DNA of 64,000 bases, taken from the NCBI GenBank assembly GCA_944389505.1, contig CALXMP010000003.1, positions 1 through 64,000 of the forward strand. Direction: 5' to 3'. Below the pieces are notes generated by a model. It was not told the origin of the DNA. It did no database searches and saw only the letters and a program-made list of their open reading frames with translations. Position numbers and translations under genes: made by a program. Numbering within the stretch: the first letter of the stretch is position 1; every line of letters begins with the position of its first letter. Positions 8,573-17,072 of the stretch are shown here, one piece after another. The stretch is from an uncultured Spirochaetaceae bacterium. GTDB lineage: Bacteria; Spirochaetota; Spirochaetia; Sphaerochaetales; Sphaerochaetaceae.

Positions 8573-9695
8573 ATTCCTCTCCTTTGTGGAAAATACACTT
8601 TATGCTCAGATCCTCATCTAGAAGCAGAAGATCCGCAGTCTTGCCATATTCTATACTTCCCTTGTCTTTCATGCCATAGATACCTGCCGGCGCTGATGAC
8701 GAAGCCGCTGAAGCATCTTCAATCGGCAATCCCCATGATATGGCATTCATGAATGCCTTGTGCATGGTCAGGGCCGATCCTGCAAGAAGACTGGGGTTCT
8801 CCCTTGATACCCAGACACCGTTTTCCATGATCACCTCGGTGCCATTGGCATAGAATGGGCCGGTTTCCTGTCCAGTAGGTTTGAGGGCGTCTGTTATCAG
8901 CACAATTCTGCCTCGTCCCTTTGTTCTCATTGTGAACGCAGCAAGATCCGCATTCACATGGATCCCATCTGCAATGATCTCGGCACTCATAGCGCTGTTC
9001 ATAAGAATGCATCCGGCAGCCCCGGGGTTTCTGTGGTTTATGCCCGACATGGCATTGTACATATGAGTAGCATGGTGTATGCCCATGGCGATTGCAGTCT
9101 TTGCCTCATCATATGATGCATTGGTATGCCCTATAAGGAGAACAATGCCGTATTCCTCCGCTATTCGCACTATTTTGTCAGTATTATGGAGTTCTGGGGC
9201 TATTGTCATGGCTTTAATAAGGCCATTTCCTGCCTCGATGATTCTGAGCATCAGATTTGTGTCTGGATCATGTCTGCCCTCAGCGGCCTGTGCTCCGATT
9301 CTCTTTTCGGAGATGAATGGGCCTTCTACATGGATACCTGCAATTGACGCACCTTTTTCCTTTCCGGCAACCTCCGCTATAGCCCGGATTGAATGAAGCA
9401 TCCTTTCTTCAGCATCCGTATATACAGTAGGGAAGAAAGATGTAACGCCGTTTCTGATAAGGAGTTCTGACATAGCCAGGATTGATTCAGGATTGGCATC
9501 CTCTGTACCGTATCCCCCATAGCCATGGATGTGAGTGTCTATCATGCCGGGTATGGCAATAAGACCTGTCCCGTCTATCTCTCTATCAGCCGGACAGCCA
9601 TCAGGATGGCAGAATACTCCTTTGTCAAAGGAAATATCCATTGTCTTTATTCCATCCTGGAGTACCGTGGCTGCGTTTCTTATAATAGTTCCCAT
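8553..9695 (-). CDS. nagA: N-acetylglucosamine-6-phosphate deacetylase
   Basis: This 380-residue amidohydrolase carries DTHIHG (H55, H57) for metal binding, GIHVEGPF with the metal-ligand glutamate, the histidines of GHTNA and HATHMYNAM, and the catalytic aspartate of LITDALKPTG. NagA removes acetate from GlcNAc-6-P in amino-sugar and cell-wall recycling. No nagB is next to it; pepD and an unknown gene follow instead. An extended -10 (TGCTATAAT) ends 8 nt before the ATG and no Shine-Dalgarno is seen, so the mRNA may be leaderless. Confidence 0.94.
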   Translation of the reverse strand: MGTIIRNAATVLQDGIKTMDISFDKGVFCHPDGCPADREIDGTGLIAIPGMIDTHIHGYGGYGTEDANPESILAMSELLIRNGVTSFFPTVYTDAEERMLHSIRAIAEVAGKEKGASIAGIHVEGPFISEKRIGAQAAEGRHDPDTNLMLRIIEAGNGLIKAMTIAPELHNTDKIVRIAEEYGIVLLIGHTNASYDEAKTAIAMGIHHATHMYNAMSGINHRNPGAAGCILMNSAMSAEIIADGIHVNADLAAFTMRTKGRGRIVLITDALKPTGQETGPFYANGTEVIMENGVWVSRENPSLLAGSALTMHKAFMNAISWGLPIEDASAASSSAPAGIYGMKDKGSIEYGKTADLLLLDEDLSIKCIFHKGEEYVVQRA

Positions 9696-9703
9696 AATAT
9701 AGG

Positions 9704-9712
9704 ATTATAGCA
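9704..9712 (-). promoter_or_regulatory. extended -10 promoter of nagA
   Basis: On the minus strand TGCTATAAT; the -10 hexamer ends 8 nt before the nagA ATG at 9695. No convincing -35 was found. Confidence 0.5.
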
Positions 9713-9731
9713 AAAACAGAGCATTCCGATA

Positions 9732-9760
9732 TTGCTGATTTCCGATCGAAAGCGCATACT
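9732..9760 (+). promoter_or_regulatory. predicted leaderless promoter of the YegS/DgkB-like gene
   Basis: TTGCTG (9732-9737), 17 bp, CATACT (9755-9760), then 6 nt to the ATG at 9767. It diverges from the nagA promoter about 20 bp away. Confidence 0.5.
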
Positions 9761-9766
9761 TTCCAT

Positions 9767-10708
9767 ATGCTCGAAAAGGACATCCTCCTCATCATAAATC
9801 CCAATGCATCAAAGGGCCGCGGACGAAAGAGCGCCAAGCTTATCCAGAGCATCTTCAAAAGCCGCGGTAGACAGTGCACGGTAGCCTATACAAAGGGGGC
9901 CGGGCATGCTGCTACATTGGCAAGGAAGGGAGTCCAGTACGAGTATAAGGTCATCATTGCCGCAGGCGGTGACGGTACGGTCAACGAAGTGCTCAATGGC
10001 ATTATGTTCTCTGGAAGGTCATCTTCCGTGACGATGGGAATCATACCAATCGGAAGAGGTAATGATTTCGCCTGGTGCGCAGGGATTCCAAGAAAGCTTG
10101 ATGAGTCCATAGATCTCATAATCAATGGTTCGGCAAAGCCTGTTGATGTGGGAATATGCAGGGGTACTGACCATCCAGAAGGAATGTATTTCCTCAATGG
10201 AACAGGCTTCGGATTCGAGCCCATGGTCAATTTCAAGGCGATGGAGTATCAAAAGATAAACGGAATGCTGAGCTATGCAGTAGCATTCTTCTATATTCTC
10301 CGCCATTTCCCGGATCCATACCATCTCCGCATCTCCATCGATGATGGTGAGACGTTCACACTTGATACACAGCAGCTTTCGGTCCTCAACGGCAAGCGTA
10401 TGGGCGCATCGTTCGTGCTCGGCCCGTCAGCCAGCATAAACGATGGAGTTTTCGATATATTCTATGCCAATAGGCCATTCCGGACACGCAAAGATCTGAT
10501 GATTGCAGTCCTGGAGTTCTTCAGGGGAGCTCATATTAAGGATAAAGAGCGCTTTACATATCTGAAAGCGAGGAAGATCAGGATAGCGTCCGATGAGCCT
10601 TCAGTCGTCGCGCATAGCGATGGGGAAGTGTTTACAAAGGCAGGCTGCAGCTTCCAGGTGGAGATTCTTCCGCATGCCCTGAAACTCATATATGGCCAAG
10701 AAAAATAA
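9767..10708 (+). CDS. YegS/DagK family lipid kinase
   Basis: This 313-residue protein belongs to the diacylglycerol/lipid kinase catalytic family. LLIINPNASKGRG is at the N-terminus, the nucleotide signature AAGGDGTVNEVLNG follows at about 66-80, and PIGRGNDFA is present. The C-terminal beta-sandwich contains DGEVF. These cytoplasmic kinases phosphorylate diacylglycerol or related lipids and feed phospholipid recycling. Length is typical. It is monocistronic, lacks a Shine-Dalgarno, and has a promoter ending 6 nt from the start. Confidence 0.9.
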   Translation: MLEKDILLIINPNASKGRGRKSAKLIQSIFKSRGRQCTVAYTKGAGHAATLARKGVQYEYKVIIAAGGDGTVNEVLNGIMFSGRSSSVTMGIIPIGRGNDFAWCAGIPRKLDESIDLIINGSAKPVDVGICRGTDHPEGMYFLNGTGFGFEPMVNFKAMEYQKINGMLSYAVAFFYILRHFPDPYHLRISIDDGETFTLDTQQLSVLNGKRMGASFVLGPSASINDGVFDIFYANRPFRTRKDLMIAVLEFFRGAHIKDKERFTYLKARKIRIASDEPSVVAHSDGEVFTKAGCSFQVEILPHALKLIYGQEK

Positions 10709-10758
10709 TTTCTGCATAACTTATTGAAATGCAAGAAGAACCATTTGTAAAAAACAAT

Positions 10759-10794
10759 TTGACTTTCTTGGTTCACTGCAATATTATGTATAAT
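10759..10794 (+). promoter_or_regulatory. promoter of the (alpha/alpha)6 glycosidase-like gene
   Basis: TTGACT (10759-10764) lies 17 bp before TATTAT (10782-10787). A second, better -10 hexamer TATAAT (10789-10794) is 24 bp from the -35 and would need another -35. A leader of about 50 nt with CGGAGA precedes the GTG. Confidence 0.5.
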
Positions 10795-10846
10795 GCGATT
10801 CAAGGACAAAAATCAGGGGTTTTTAACTTGAAAACGGAGAAAAGCA

Positions 10847-12271
10847 GTGGTTAAGGATCTAGTTCCGCGCATTCATTTCTATGACCAGGATTTTGTGGAT
10901 ATGTATGATAGAACCTGGGTCTGGATCGATGAGATCTGGCATCAGGGCGAGAAGGATGGGTTATTCCCAGAGGGCTATCTCACACATGCTGATTCTCCTG
11001 TGATCAGCCTGTTTGATTCTTCTTTGTCGGCGCTTTTCCTTGTTTACAGCAATCAGAATTACAGCCCATATTCGATGATAGACTTCTTCTATTCTGTACA
11101 GGGAGAGGATGGGCAGATTGCCGAGAAGTATGATATAGCCTCAAAGACGCCTGTTTTTGATAGCAGCAATCCTCTCGGTGCGTCGCTTCCTTTGCTCTCA
11201 TATGTTGAGTTTGTCTTCTATCACAAGATCGGCAACAAGAAGAGGCTGAAGGATGTTGTTCCATTCCTTGAGAAGTACTTTGCATGGATTCAGAAGAACT
11301 TCATGGACAAGGATGGTCTTTATTCTGTACCGGATAGTGCTACCCATATGGGGAATCTTCCCAGGGAGGGAGCTGTATATACAGTTGATTACAACTCTGC
11401 GATAGCAGTGTTCGCTCTTTATATGTCGTATATCGGCGATATCCTCAATGATAAGGAACTGGCTTTCAGATACAAGAGGATCTATTTCTCGGTAAAGACA
11501 CGCATCAATTCGATGATGTGGGATTCCGATGATAAGTTCTACTACGATCTGGATGCTGATAAGAACAGGATAAAGAACAAGCATATCGGAGCGTTCTGGA
11601 CGCTTCTTGCTGAGATACCGAATGATGAATATGCCTCATTCCTCATCAATAGCCTGAAGGATGACAAGGAGTTCGGTACTGAGAATCCGTTCCCGACCGT
11701 GCCAGCTTCCTCAAAGTACTTCTCTGAATCAGGTGATGGATACAGGGGCGGTGTCGTTCCTTTCCTGACATACATTGTCGTGAAGGGTCTGATGAACTAT
11801 GGCGCTTTCGTATTCGCAAGAGAATGCGCTATCAGGCACATGTACTTCATCCTCGATACGCTCCATCCGGATGCTGAGAAACAGGATGATGTGTGGGAGA
11901 TATACAAACCGCTTTCCGAAGGTCCTGCCGTTGTAATAAACGGGGAGATTGAGAACAGAAAGCGCTATCTGCCGATGGTCGGTCTGGTGACGATTTCCCT
12001 CGTGATAGAGAATATCATAGGGCTTGAGATATCCCTGCCAAGAAAGACTGTGAACTGGACTATGCAGTCTCTTGAGGAGATGGGTATCGAAGACCTGTCA
12101 TTGAAGAAGAACAGCATCACGATACTTTCCAACAAGAATGTCAGAGGATGGGAGATAAGGCTTGAGAGCGAGAAGCTCTATTACTTTACGATCCATATCC
12201 TTGATGAGGACAAGAAGAAGACGCTTCCTATTCCTTCGGGCAAATGCTCGATGCTTATTGATAAGCTCTGA
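10847..12271 (+). CDS. MGH1-like/GH63-like (alpha/alpha)6 glycosidase-type protein
   Basis: A 474-residue protein with no signal peptide. Repeated aromatic helices (YDRTWVWIDEIW, FLEKYFAWIQKNF, VDYNSAIAVFALYMSY, KHIGAFWTLLAEIPND) and YRGGVVPFLTYIV fit an (alpha/alpha)6 toroid as in GH63, trehalase and mannosylglycerate hydrolase-like proteins. GH63-type acids usually lie in DxW/E-containing loops; DGYRGGVVPF and DVWEIYKPLSEG are candidates, not proof. It uses a GTG start with CGGAGA 6 nt upstream. It lies just before a probable uronate operon, so an oligosaccharide substrate is plausible. Confidence 0.6.
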   Translation: MVKDLVPRIHFYDQDFVDMYDRTWVWIDEIWHQGEKDGLFPEGYLTHADSPVISLFDSSLSALFLVYSNQNYSPYSMIDFFYSVQGEDGQIAEKYDIASKTPVFDSSNPLGASLPLLSYVEFVFYHKIGNKKRLKDVVPFLEKYFAWIQKNFMDKDGLYSVPDSATHMGNLPREGAVYTVDYNSAIAVFALYMSYIGDILNDKELAFRYKRIYFSVKTRINSMMWDSDDKFYYDLDADKNRIKNKHIGAFWTLLAEIPNDEYASFLINSLKDDKEFGTENPFPTVPASSKYFSESGDGYRGGVVPFLTYIVVKGLMNYGAFVFARECAIRHMYFILDTLHPDAEKQDDVWEIYKPLSEGPAVVINGEIENRKRYLPMVGLVTISLVIENIIGLEISLPRKTVNWTMQSLEEMGIEDLSLKKNSITILSNKNVRGWEIRLESEKLYYFTIHILDEDKKKTLPIPSGKCSMLIDKL

Positions 12272-12275
12272 AAAA

Positions 12276-12290
12276 CGGAACAAAGTTTCA
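12276..12290. promoter_or_regulatory. IclR/KdgR-like operator, site 1
   Basis: CGGAACAAAGTTTCA, preceded by five A, is an imperfect palindrome almost identical to the sites at 31218 and 47057. It ends 7 bp upstream of the -35 of the SDR gene. Confidence 0.6.
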
Positions 12291-12297
12291 TTTCTTC

Positions 12298-12326
12298 TTG
12301 CTTTATGCGATATGCTGTATTAGAAT
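12298..12326 (+). promoter_or_regulatory. promoter of the SDR gene
   Basis: TTGCTT (12298-12303), 17 bp, TAGAAT (12321-12326), followed by a leader of about 40 nt with AGGAGG. Confidence 0.6.
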
Positions 12327-12372
12327 CTATAAAGTCCGGGTCTTATAGACCAGCAGGCAGGAGGTATTGCAT

Positions 12373-13158
12373 ATGGAAATGAAGGATTTCTCCCTTGAGG
12401 GAAAGGTCGCATGGGTAACCGGTGCATCATATGGTATTGGCTTTGCTATCGCATCCGCATTCGCAACAGCCGGTGCAAAGATTGTTTTCAATGATATCAA
12501 GCAGGAGCTTGTGGACAAGGGCATTGCTGCATATAAGGAAGAAGGCATTGAAGCGAAGGGCTATGTCTGTGATGTGACAAATGAGGCCCAGGTTCAGGCA
12601 ACAACAGAAGAGATCATCAAGGAGTTCGGCAAGATCGATATCCTCGTGAACAATGCAGGTATCATCAAGAGAATCCCTATGTGCGAGATGAAGGCAGAGG
12701 AGTTCCGCCAGGTCATCGATGTTGATCTCAATGCTCCTTTCATCGTTTCCAAGGCAGTCATTCCTGGAATGATCAAGCAGGGACATGGAAAGATCATCAA
12801 CATCTGCTCCATGATGTCTGAGCTCGGAAGAGAGACTGTAAGCGCATACGCAGCTGCTAAGGGCGGTCTGAAGATGCTTACAAGGAACATCGCTTCTGAA
12901 TACGGCGAGTATAACATCCAGTGCAATGGAATTGGACCTGGATATATCGAGACGCCTCAGACAGCACCTCTCAGGGTTCCTGGCAATCCGTTCAATGAAT
13001 TCATCCTTGCAAAGACGCCTGCTCACAGATGGGGCAAGACTTCAGATCTGCAGGGACCTGCTGTATTCCTTGCATCCGATGCATCTAACTTCGTCAATGG
13101 ACATATCCTCTATGTCGATGGCGGAATCCTTGCATATATCGGAAAGCAGCCACAGTAA
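12373..13158 (+). CDS. short-chain dehydrogenase, gluconate 5-dehydrogenase/KduD-like
   Basis: The 261-residue Rossmann SDR has TGASYGIG (nucleotide binding), NNAG, a catalytic serine in ICSMMS and the YAAAK catalytic pair. The end, FLASDASNFVNGHILYVDGGILA, closely resembles gluconate 5-dehydrogenase/KduD-type enzymes found in uronate loci, which act on keto-sugar acids such as 2,5-diketo-3-deoxygluconate with NAD(P)H. The ATG at 12373 follows AGGAGG by 8 nt. An IclR-like operator and a promoter sit upstream and an intrinsic terminator follows. KduI, its usual partner, is not in the window. Confidence 0.85.
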   Translation: MEMKDFSLEGKVAWVTGASYGIGFAIASAFATAGAKIVFNDIKQELVDKGIAAYKEEGIEAKGYVCDVTNEAQVQATTEEIIKEFGKIDILVNNAGIIKRIPMCEMKAEEFRQVIDVDLNAPFIVSKAVIPGMIKQGHGKIINICSMMSELGRETVSAYAAAKGGLKMLTRNIASEYGEYNIQCNGIGPGYIETPQTAPLRVPGNPFNEFILAKTPAHRWGKTSDLQGPAVFLASDASNFVNGHILYVDGGILAYIGKQPQ

Positions 13159-13167
13159 TGATTATAT

Positions 13168-13191
13168 AAGGCCGGTCAATCCGGCCTTTTT
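13168..13191 (+). terminator. intrinsic terminator after the SDR gene
   Basis: AAGGCCGG-TCAAT-CCGGCCTT with five T. It lies 48 bp before the GH4 start, so expression of the downstream genes needs read-through or a further promoter. Confidence 0.85.
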
Positions 13192-13238
13192 CTGATTATT
13201 CCATGTTATATGCATGGGATTTTATTTTGGAGGCTTAT

Positions 13239-14582
13239 ATGGAAAAGGTAAGGATCTGCATAATCGGAGGCGGATCAAGGCTCTGGGCAATCAGGTTCCT
13301 CCAGGATCTGACTCTGCAGGATAAGGTATCCGCTCACGTTGTGCTTTATGATATCGATAAGAAGGCAGCTCTGAATAATGAGGCTGTAGCCAATGAGATA
13401 TTCAAGGTGAACGGAAAGAGCAATACGCTCTCCGTTTCTGTTGCGGATACTCTTCCGGAAGGCCTGAAGGGTACGGATTTCATCATAATCGCAATCGAGC
13501 CTGGTGTGACCGACATAAGGAAGTATGATCTGGGACTGCCTGAGGAATATGGAATACTCCAGTCCGTAGGCGATACGACAGGTCCTGGCGGTCTTATGCG
13601 CGCACGCCGTGCACTTCCTCTCTTCTTTGATTTCGCCAGGGAGATTGAGAAATATGCTCCAGAGGCATGGGTTATCAACTACACGAACCCGATGACGCTC
13701 TGCACAGCCGCACTGTATAAGGCTTTCCCTGGTATCAAGGCTCTTGGATGCTGCCATGAGGTCTTCCATACAGAGACATTCATCGCTGAGTTCCTTGCAG
13801 AGAAGCGCGGAATCGCTGTTCCTGACAGACGTGAGATAGACATCGACGTTTCCGGCCTCAACCACTTCACTTTCGTGACAAGCGCAAAGTACAAGGGAGA
13901 GGATGTGATGCCTCTGCTCAGGGAGTATGTCAGGACAGATGAGGCTTTCCCTGATCTCACAGAAAAGGGCAAGGAGAGAGTCAAGGATGGAAAGTGGTTC
14001 GAGTCCGACCATCGCGTAGCACTCAAGTTCCTCAAGGATTTCGATGTCCTTGGAGCAGCTGGCGATAGGCATCTTGCAGAATTTGTTCCATTCTTCCTGA
14101 CCAGTGATGAGATGGCATGGCGCTATGGCTTTGTCAGAACACCTTACTCCTACAGAGAGGCAGAGGCTATCAGGAAGAAGAACAAGGTCTATACAGATGA
14201 GGAACTTATCGCAAAGCCTTCCGATGAGGAGGGAGTCGATATCCTTCTCTCGCTCTGCGGCGAAAGGACCCTCAAGACGAATATCAATATGCCGAACAAA
14301 GGCCAGGTAAGATATCTTGGAGAGGGACATATCGTAGAGAGCAATGGATATATATCATGCAATTCCATCGTTCCTATCGTCTCTGCAGATCCATGCCCTG
14401 CAATACAGTCCATGGAACAGAGAATAGAGAAGGAACAGGATATAGCGCTTGAGGCTATCTGGAAGAATGATATGGATCTTCTCTTCGAAGCTTTCGCTAT
14501 CGATCCTCTGGTATCCCTCCATCTTGATAAAGCCCACGAGCTCTTTGATAAGATGCTCCCGCTCTGTGAGCTGAGATATTAA
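13239..14582 (+). CDS. GH4 family NAD-dependent glycosidase (alpha-glucosidase/alpha-galacturonidase type)
   Basis: A 447-residue GH4 enzyme. IIGGGSRLW is the N-terminal NAD motif, NYTNPM the substrate loop, CCHEVF the Mn-binding Cys/His motif, and GLNHFTFV a further family signature. GH4 enzymes cleave by redox-assisted elimination using NAD and a divalent metal. As I recall, the CHEV signature is used by alpha-glucosidase and alpha-galacturonidase subgroups; the pectin context favours a uronidase. The start follows TTGGAGG by about 5 nt. The ABC transporter genes follow without a gap. Confidence 0.9.
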   Translation: MEKVRICIIGGGSRLWAIRFLQDLTLQDKVSAHVVLYDIDKKAALNNEAVANEIFKVNGKSNTLSVSVADTLPEGLKGTDFIIIAIEPGVTDIRKYDLGLPEEYGILQSVGDTTGPGGLMRARRALPLFFDFAREIEKYAPEAWVINYTNPMTLCTAALYKAFPGIKALGCCHEVFHTETFIAEFLAEKRGIAVPDRREIDIDVSGLNHFTFVTSAKYKGEDVMPLLREYVRTDEAFPDLTEKGKERVKDGKWFESDHRVALKFLKDFDVLGAAGDRHLAEFVPFFLTSDEMAWRYGFVRTPYSYREAEAIRKKNKVYTDEELIAKPSDEEGVDILLSLCGERTLKTNINMPNKGQVRYLGEGHIVESNGYISCNSIVPIVSADPCPAIQSMEQRIEKEQDIALEAIWKNDMDLLFEAFAIDPLVSLHLDKAHELFDKMLPLCELRY

Positions 14583-14583
14583 A

Positions 14584-16089
14584 TTGAGGATATCTGCTTT
14601 AATTGTCATGATGCTCCTCCTTCTTCCCTCATGCGGGGAAGAGAGGAGCTCTTCGTTTGATATAGCCCTGAGCCAGGAACCTCCTGTTCTCGATGTTATG
14701 CTCAACTCCTCAATATCTGGCAGAATGATAGCTGTAGGGAATGTATATGAGAAGCTTCTTGTGCTTGATGCTGATGGGAATGTCAGGCCTGAGCTCGCTG
14801 AGAGCTTTTCTCTGTCAGAGGATGGACATAGGCTTTCCTTCAGACTACGTTCCGATGTCACCTTTCATAATGGCGATATCCTTACAGCAGAGGATGCCGC
14901 TGCTTCCATGAACCGATGGCTTGATTCCGTCCCGGCTGCGAAGAATGCGTCCGGGGGGTCGTACTTTATCGCTTTAGACCCTGTTACGCTTACGATTGAA
15001 TCATCCAGCAATCTCTCCTTTCTCCCTGTAATGATGGCTTCATCACCGCAATCTGCTGTGATAATGCCATTGGAGTGCATAGATGAGGCAATGGATACCG
15101 GACTTGTTACAGAGTTCATCGGAACGGGGCCATATGAATTCTCAGACTGGAAGACCGGAGAGTATATTGAGCTGAAGGCCTTCCGGGATTATAAGCCATA
15201 TGCCGATACCAGTTCTGGACTATGGGGGAATAAGAAGGGGCAGGAAGATGTGCTCAGATACTATTTCGTGCCTGACGAGGTCACACGCACCATTGGATTC
15301 GAGAGCGGTCTGTATGATGCCATAGACTGTGTTTCCTCCGATGATGTCCAGAGACTGGCTGATCGCGGGGCCTCGATACTCCAAGGAGGGGAAAATGGAT
15401 CGATTGCCATCGTCTTCAACAAGAAGGAAGGTGTCTCCACGGATAGGCTCTTCCGGCAGGCTGTATCGCTTATTGCGGATCGTGATACGCTGATGAGATC
15501 GTGCTATGGTGATTATGGATTCTCCCTGCACTCCGATTATATGGAGAAAGAGCAGGGAATCTGGCTATCGGCATCGGATGATCCTTATGGATATATGGAT
15601 GCTGAGAAAGGCAAGGCGATGCTTGATCTCTCCTCATATGATGGAAGTCCTGTCAGAATACTTACCTCAAATCTCACGAATCTGGACAGAATCGCTGTAT
15701 CGCTTGCATCCTGTCTTGAGAGTGTAGGGATTGATGCTGAGGTATCGGTGATGGACTGGGCTTCGTTCCTTGAGAAACGCAAGGATCCATCTTCCTGGGA
15801 TATATATGTATCTGCAATGTCGAAGGTACCGCTTCCGCAGCAGAAGACCTATCTTTCACCAGATTTCCCCGGATGGTTCTCTGATGAGGATATTCTCTCA
15901 GATATTGCAGCCATGAACTCCTCTTCATCTATCGAGGAAGCAGCTGAGCGCTGGGCGGAGATACAGTACAGCCTCTGGGAGTATGTGCCTGTCATGATTC
16001 CTGGCCATTACTCCACAATCTATGCAGTTGCGGAAGGGATAGATGGGGTGATTGCTGAGGATGGATTCTATTTCTGGAACGCGGAGTAG
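14584..16089 (+). CDS. ABC transporter substrate-binding lipoprotein, family 5 (DppA/OppA-like)
   Basis: This 501-residue protein has a short N-terminal hydrophobic stretch ending in LLLPSC, a good lipobox whose Cys should be lipidated. A family-5 solute-binding fold follows: LDVMLNSSISGRMIAVGNVYEKLL, LAESFSLSEDGHRLSFRLR, VTFHNGDILTAEDA and GTGPYEFSDW. Family-5 proteins bind oligopeptides, nickel or oligosaccharides. The TTG start lies one base after the GH4 stop without a strong Shine-Dalgarno, suggesting translational coupling. The context points to an oligosaccharide ligand. Confidence 0.88.
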   Translation: MRISALIVMMLLLLPSCGEERSSSFDIALSQEPPVLDVMLNSSISGRMIAVGNVYEKLLVLDADGNVRPELAESFSLSEDGHRLSFRLRSDVTFHNGDILTAEDAAASMNRWLDSVPAAKNASGGSYFIALDPVTLTIESSSNLSFLPVMMASSPQSAVIMPLECIDEAMDTGLVTEFIGTGPYEFSDWKTGEYIELKAFRDYKPYADTSSGLWGNKKGQEDVLRYYFVPDEVTRTIGFESGLYDAIDCVSSDDVQRLADRGASILQGGENGSIAIVFNKKEGVSTDRLFRQAVSLIADRDTLMRSCYGDYGFSLHSDYMEKEQGIWLSASDDPYGYMDAEKGKAMLDLSSYDGSPVRILTSNLTNLDRIAVSLASCLESVGIDAEVSVMDWASFLEKRKDPSSWDIYVSAMSKVPLPQQKTYLSPDFPGWFSDEDILSDIAAMNSSSSIEEAAERWAEIQYSLWEYVPVMIPGHYSTIYAVAEGIDGVIAEDGFYFWNAE

Positions 16090-16103
16090 AATAGCATCTT
16101 CTC

Positions 16104-17072
16104 ATGGTGGCGTATGATTGCTATCTTTTCCGTATGAAGCGGTTAGCAAAGCGCCTTCTATCGATACTGCTGACGATTATCGTTGTCTCCCTGATAGTAT
16201 TCCTTCTTCAGGAATATGCTCTTGGCGATAGCGCTTCCTATATACTTTCAGAGGACGCAGGAGGCAGTGCTGCGGATATATTCAGGGCTTCTGTCTCTGC
16301 CGATGGCTCGCTGATGGAGAGGTATATATCATTCCTGCAGGCATTCCTGTCAGGCAGATGGGGCAATACGGTCTCCGGCCAGGATATAGCCGGGACAATA
16401 GCTGACAGAGCTGGCGCTACCCTGTCACTTGCAGTGTTCTCCGTGCTGCTCTCCGTTCTTATCTCCGTGCCTGTATCCCTGGTATCCGTAAAGCCTGGAA
16501 AATTCCCCGATAGAGCAGCATCTTTCCTATCTGTGATCATTCTATCCCTGCCGTCGTTCCTTACTTCATTCTTCTTGATAATCCTATTCTCATTCCTGCT
16601 TGGCATCCTTCCTCCTGCCGGGTATGTCCATCCTTCTGTATCGGTACCGGGCTGGATACGGACTCTTATGCTACCTGCATTATCGTTATCGCTTCTCTAT
16701 GCAGCGATGATCATAAGGATCTTCAGGAAGGCGCTACGTGAGAATATCGATAAACCATATGCCAGGGCACTGTATGCAGCTGGAGCTTCATACCCGGAAG
16801 TATTGATGAAAGGAGCGCTCAAGCCATCTCTTCCCGTTCTGTATACCCTGATTGCATCATCGTTCTCCTCTGCTGTTGCCGGAGCTGCTGTAACCGAGAC
16901 AGTATTTGCCTTTCCCGGTCTTGGCTCGCTGATGGTAACGGCGGCTCTGTCCAGGGATGCTGTTCTGTCAGGAACGCTTGTGATGCTTGCAGCTCTTGCA
17001 GTCTCATCAACGTACATGATTCTTGAGCTTGTCCTGTTTATGGCAGATCCGCGGTCAAGGAGGGAAGCATGA
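16104..17072 (+). CDS. ABC transporter permease, DppB-like
   Basis: A 322-residue inner-membrane permease with about six membrane segments. A periplasmic loop after the first segment and the cytoplasmic EAA-type loop ARALYAAGASYPEVLMKGALKP identify it as the DppB half of an oligopeptide-type importer. Two starts are possible: the ATG at 16104, and the ATG at 16134, which gives the more usual N-terminus MKRLAKRLL; neither has a clear Shine-Dalgarno. It overlaps the next permease by 4 bp (ATGA). Confidence 0.88.
   Translation: MVAYDCYLFRMKRLAKRLLSILLTIIVVSLIVFLLQEYALGDSASYILSEDAGGSAADIFRASVSADGSLMERYISFLQAFLSGRWGNTVSGQDIAGTIADRAGATLSLAVFSVLLSVLISVPVSLVSVKPGKFPDRAASFLSVIILSLPSFLTSFFLIILFSFLLGILPPAGYVHPSVSVPGWIRTLMLPALSLSLLYAAMIIRIFRKALRENIDKPYARALYAAGASYPEVLMKGALKPSLPVLYTLIASSFSSAVAGAAVTETVFAFPGLGSLMVTAALSRDAVLSGTLVMLAALAVSSTYMILELVLFMADPRSRREA

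Noticed and set aside
10789-10794. Perfect TATAAT paired with TTGACT at 10759
   Set aside because: The 24-bp spacing is too long for a sigma-70 promoter; TATTAT at 10782 with 17 bp is better.
12427-13026. Minus-strand open frame of 199 codons inside the SDR gene
   Set aside because: It is antisense to a complete SDR with intact catalytic motifs; composition is Leu/Cys/Asp-rich and unlike a folded family.
13275-14330. Long minus-strand open frame of 351 codons inside the GH4 gene
   Set aside because: It is antisense to a clear GH4 enzyme, has no family resemblance, and is rich in Cys/Arg/Leu as expected from codon bias of the sense gene.
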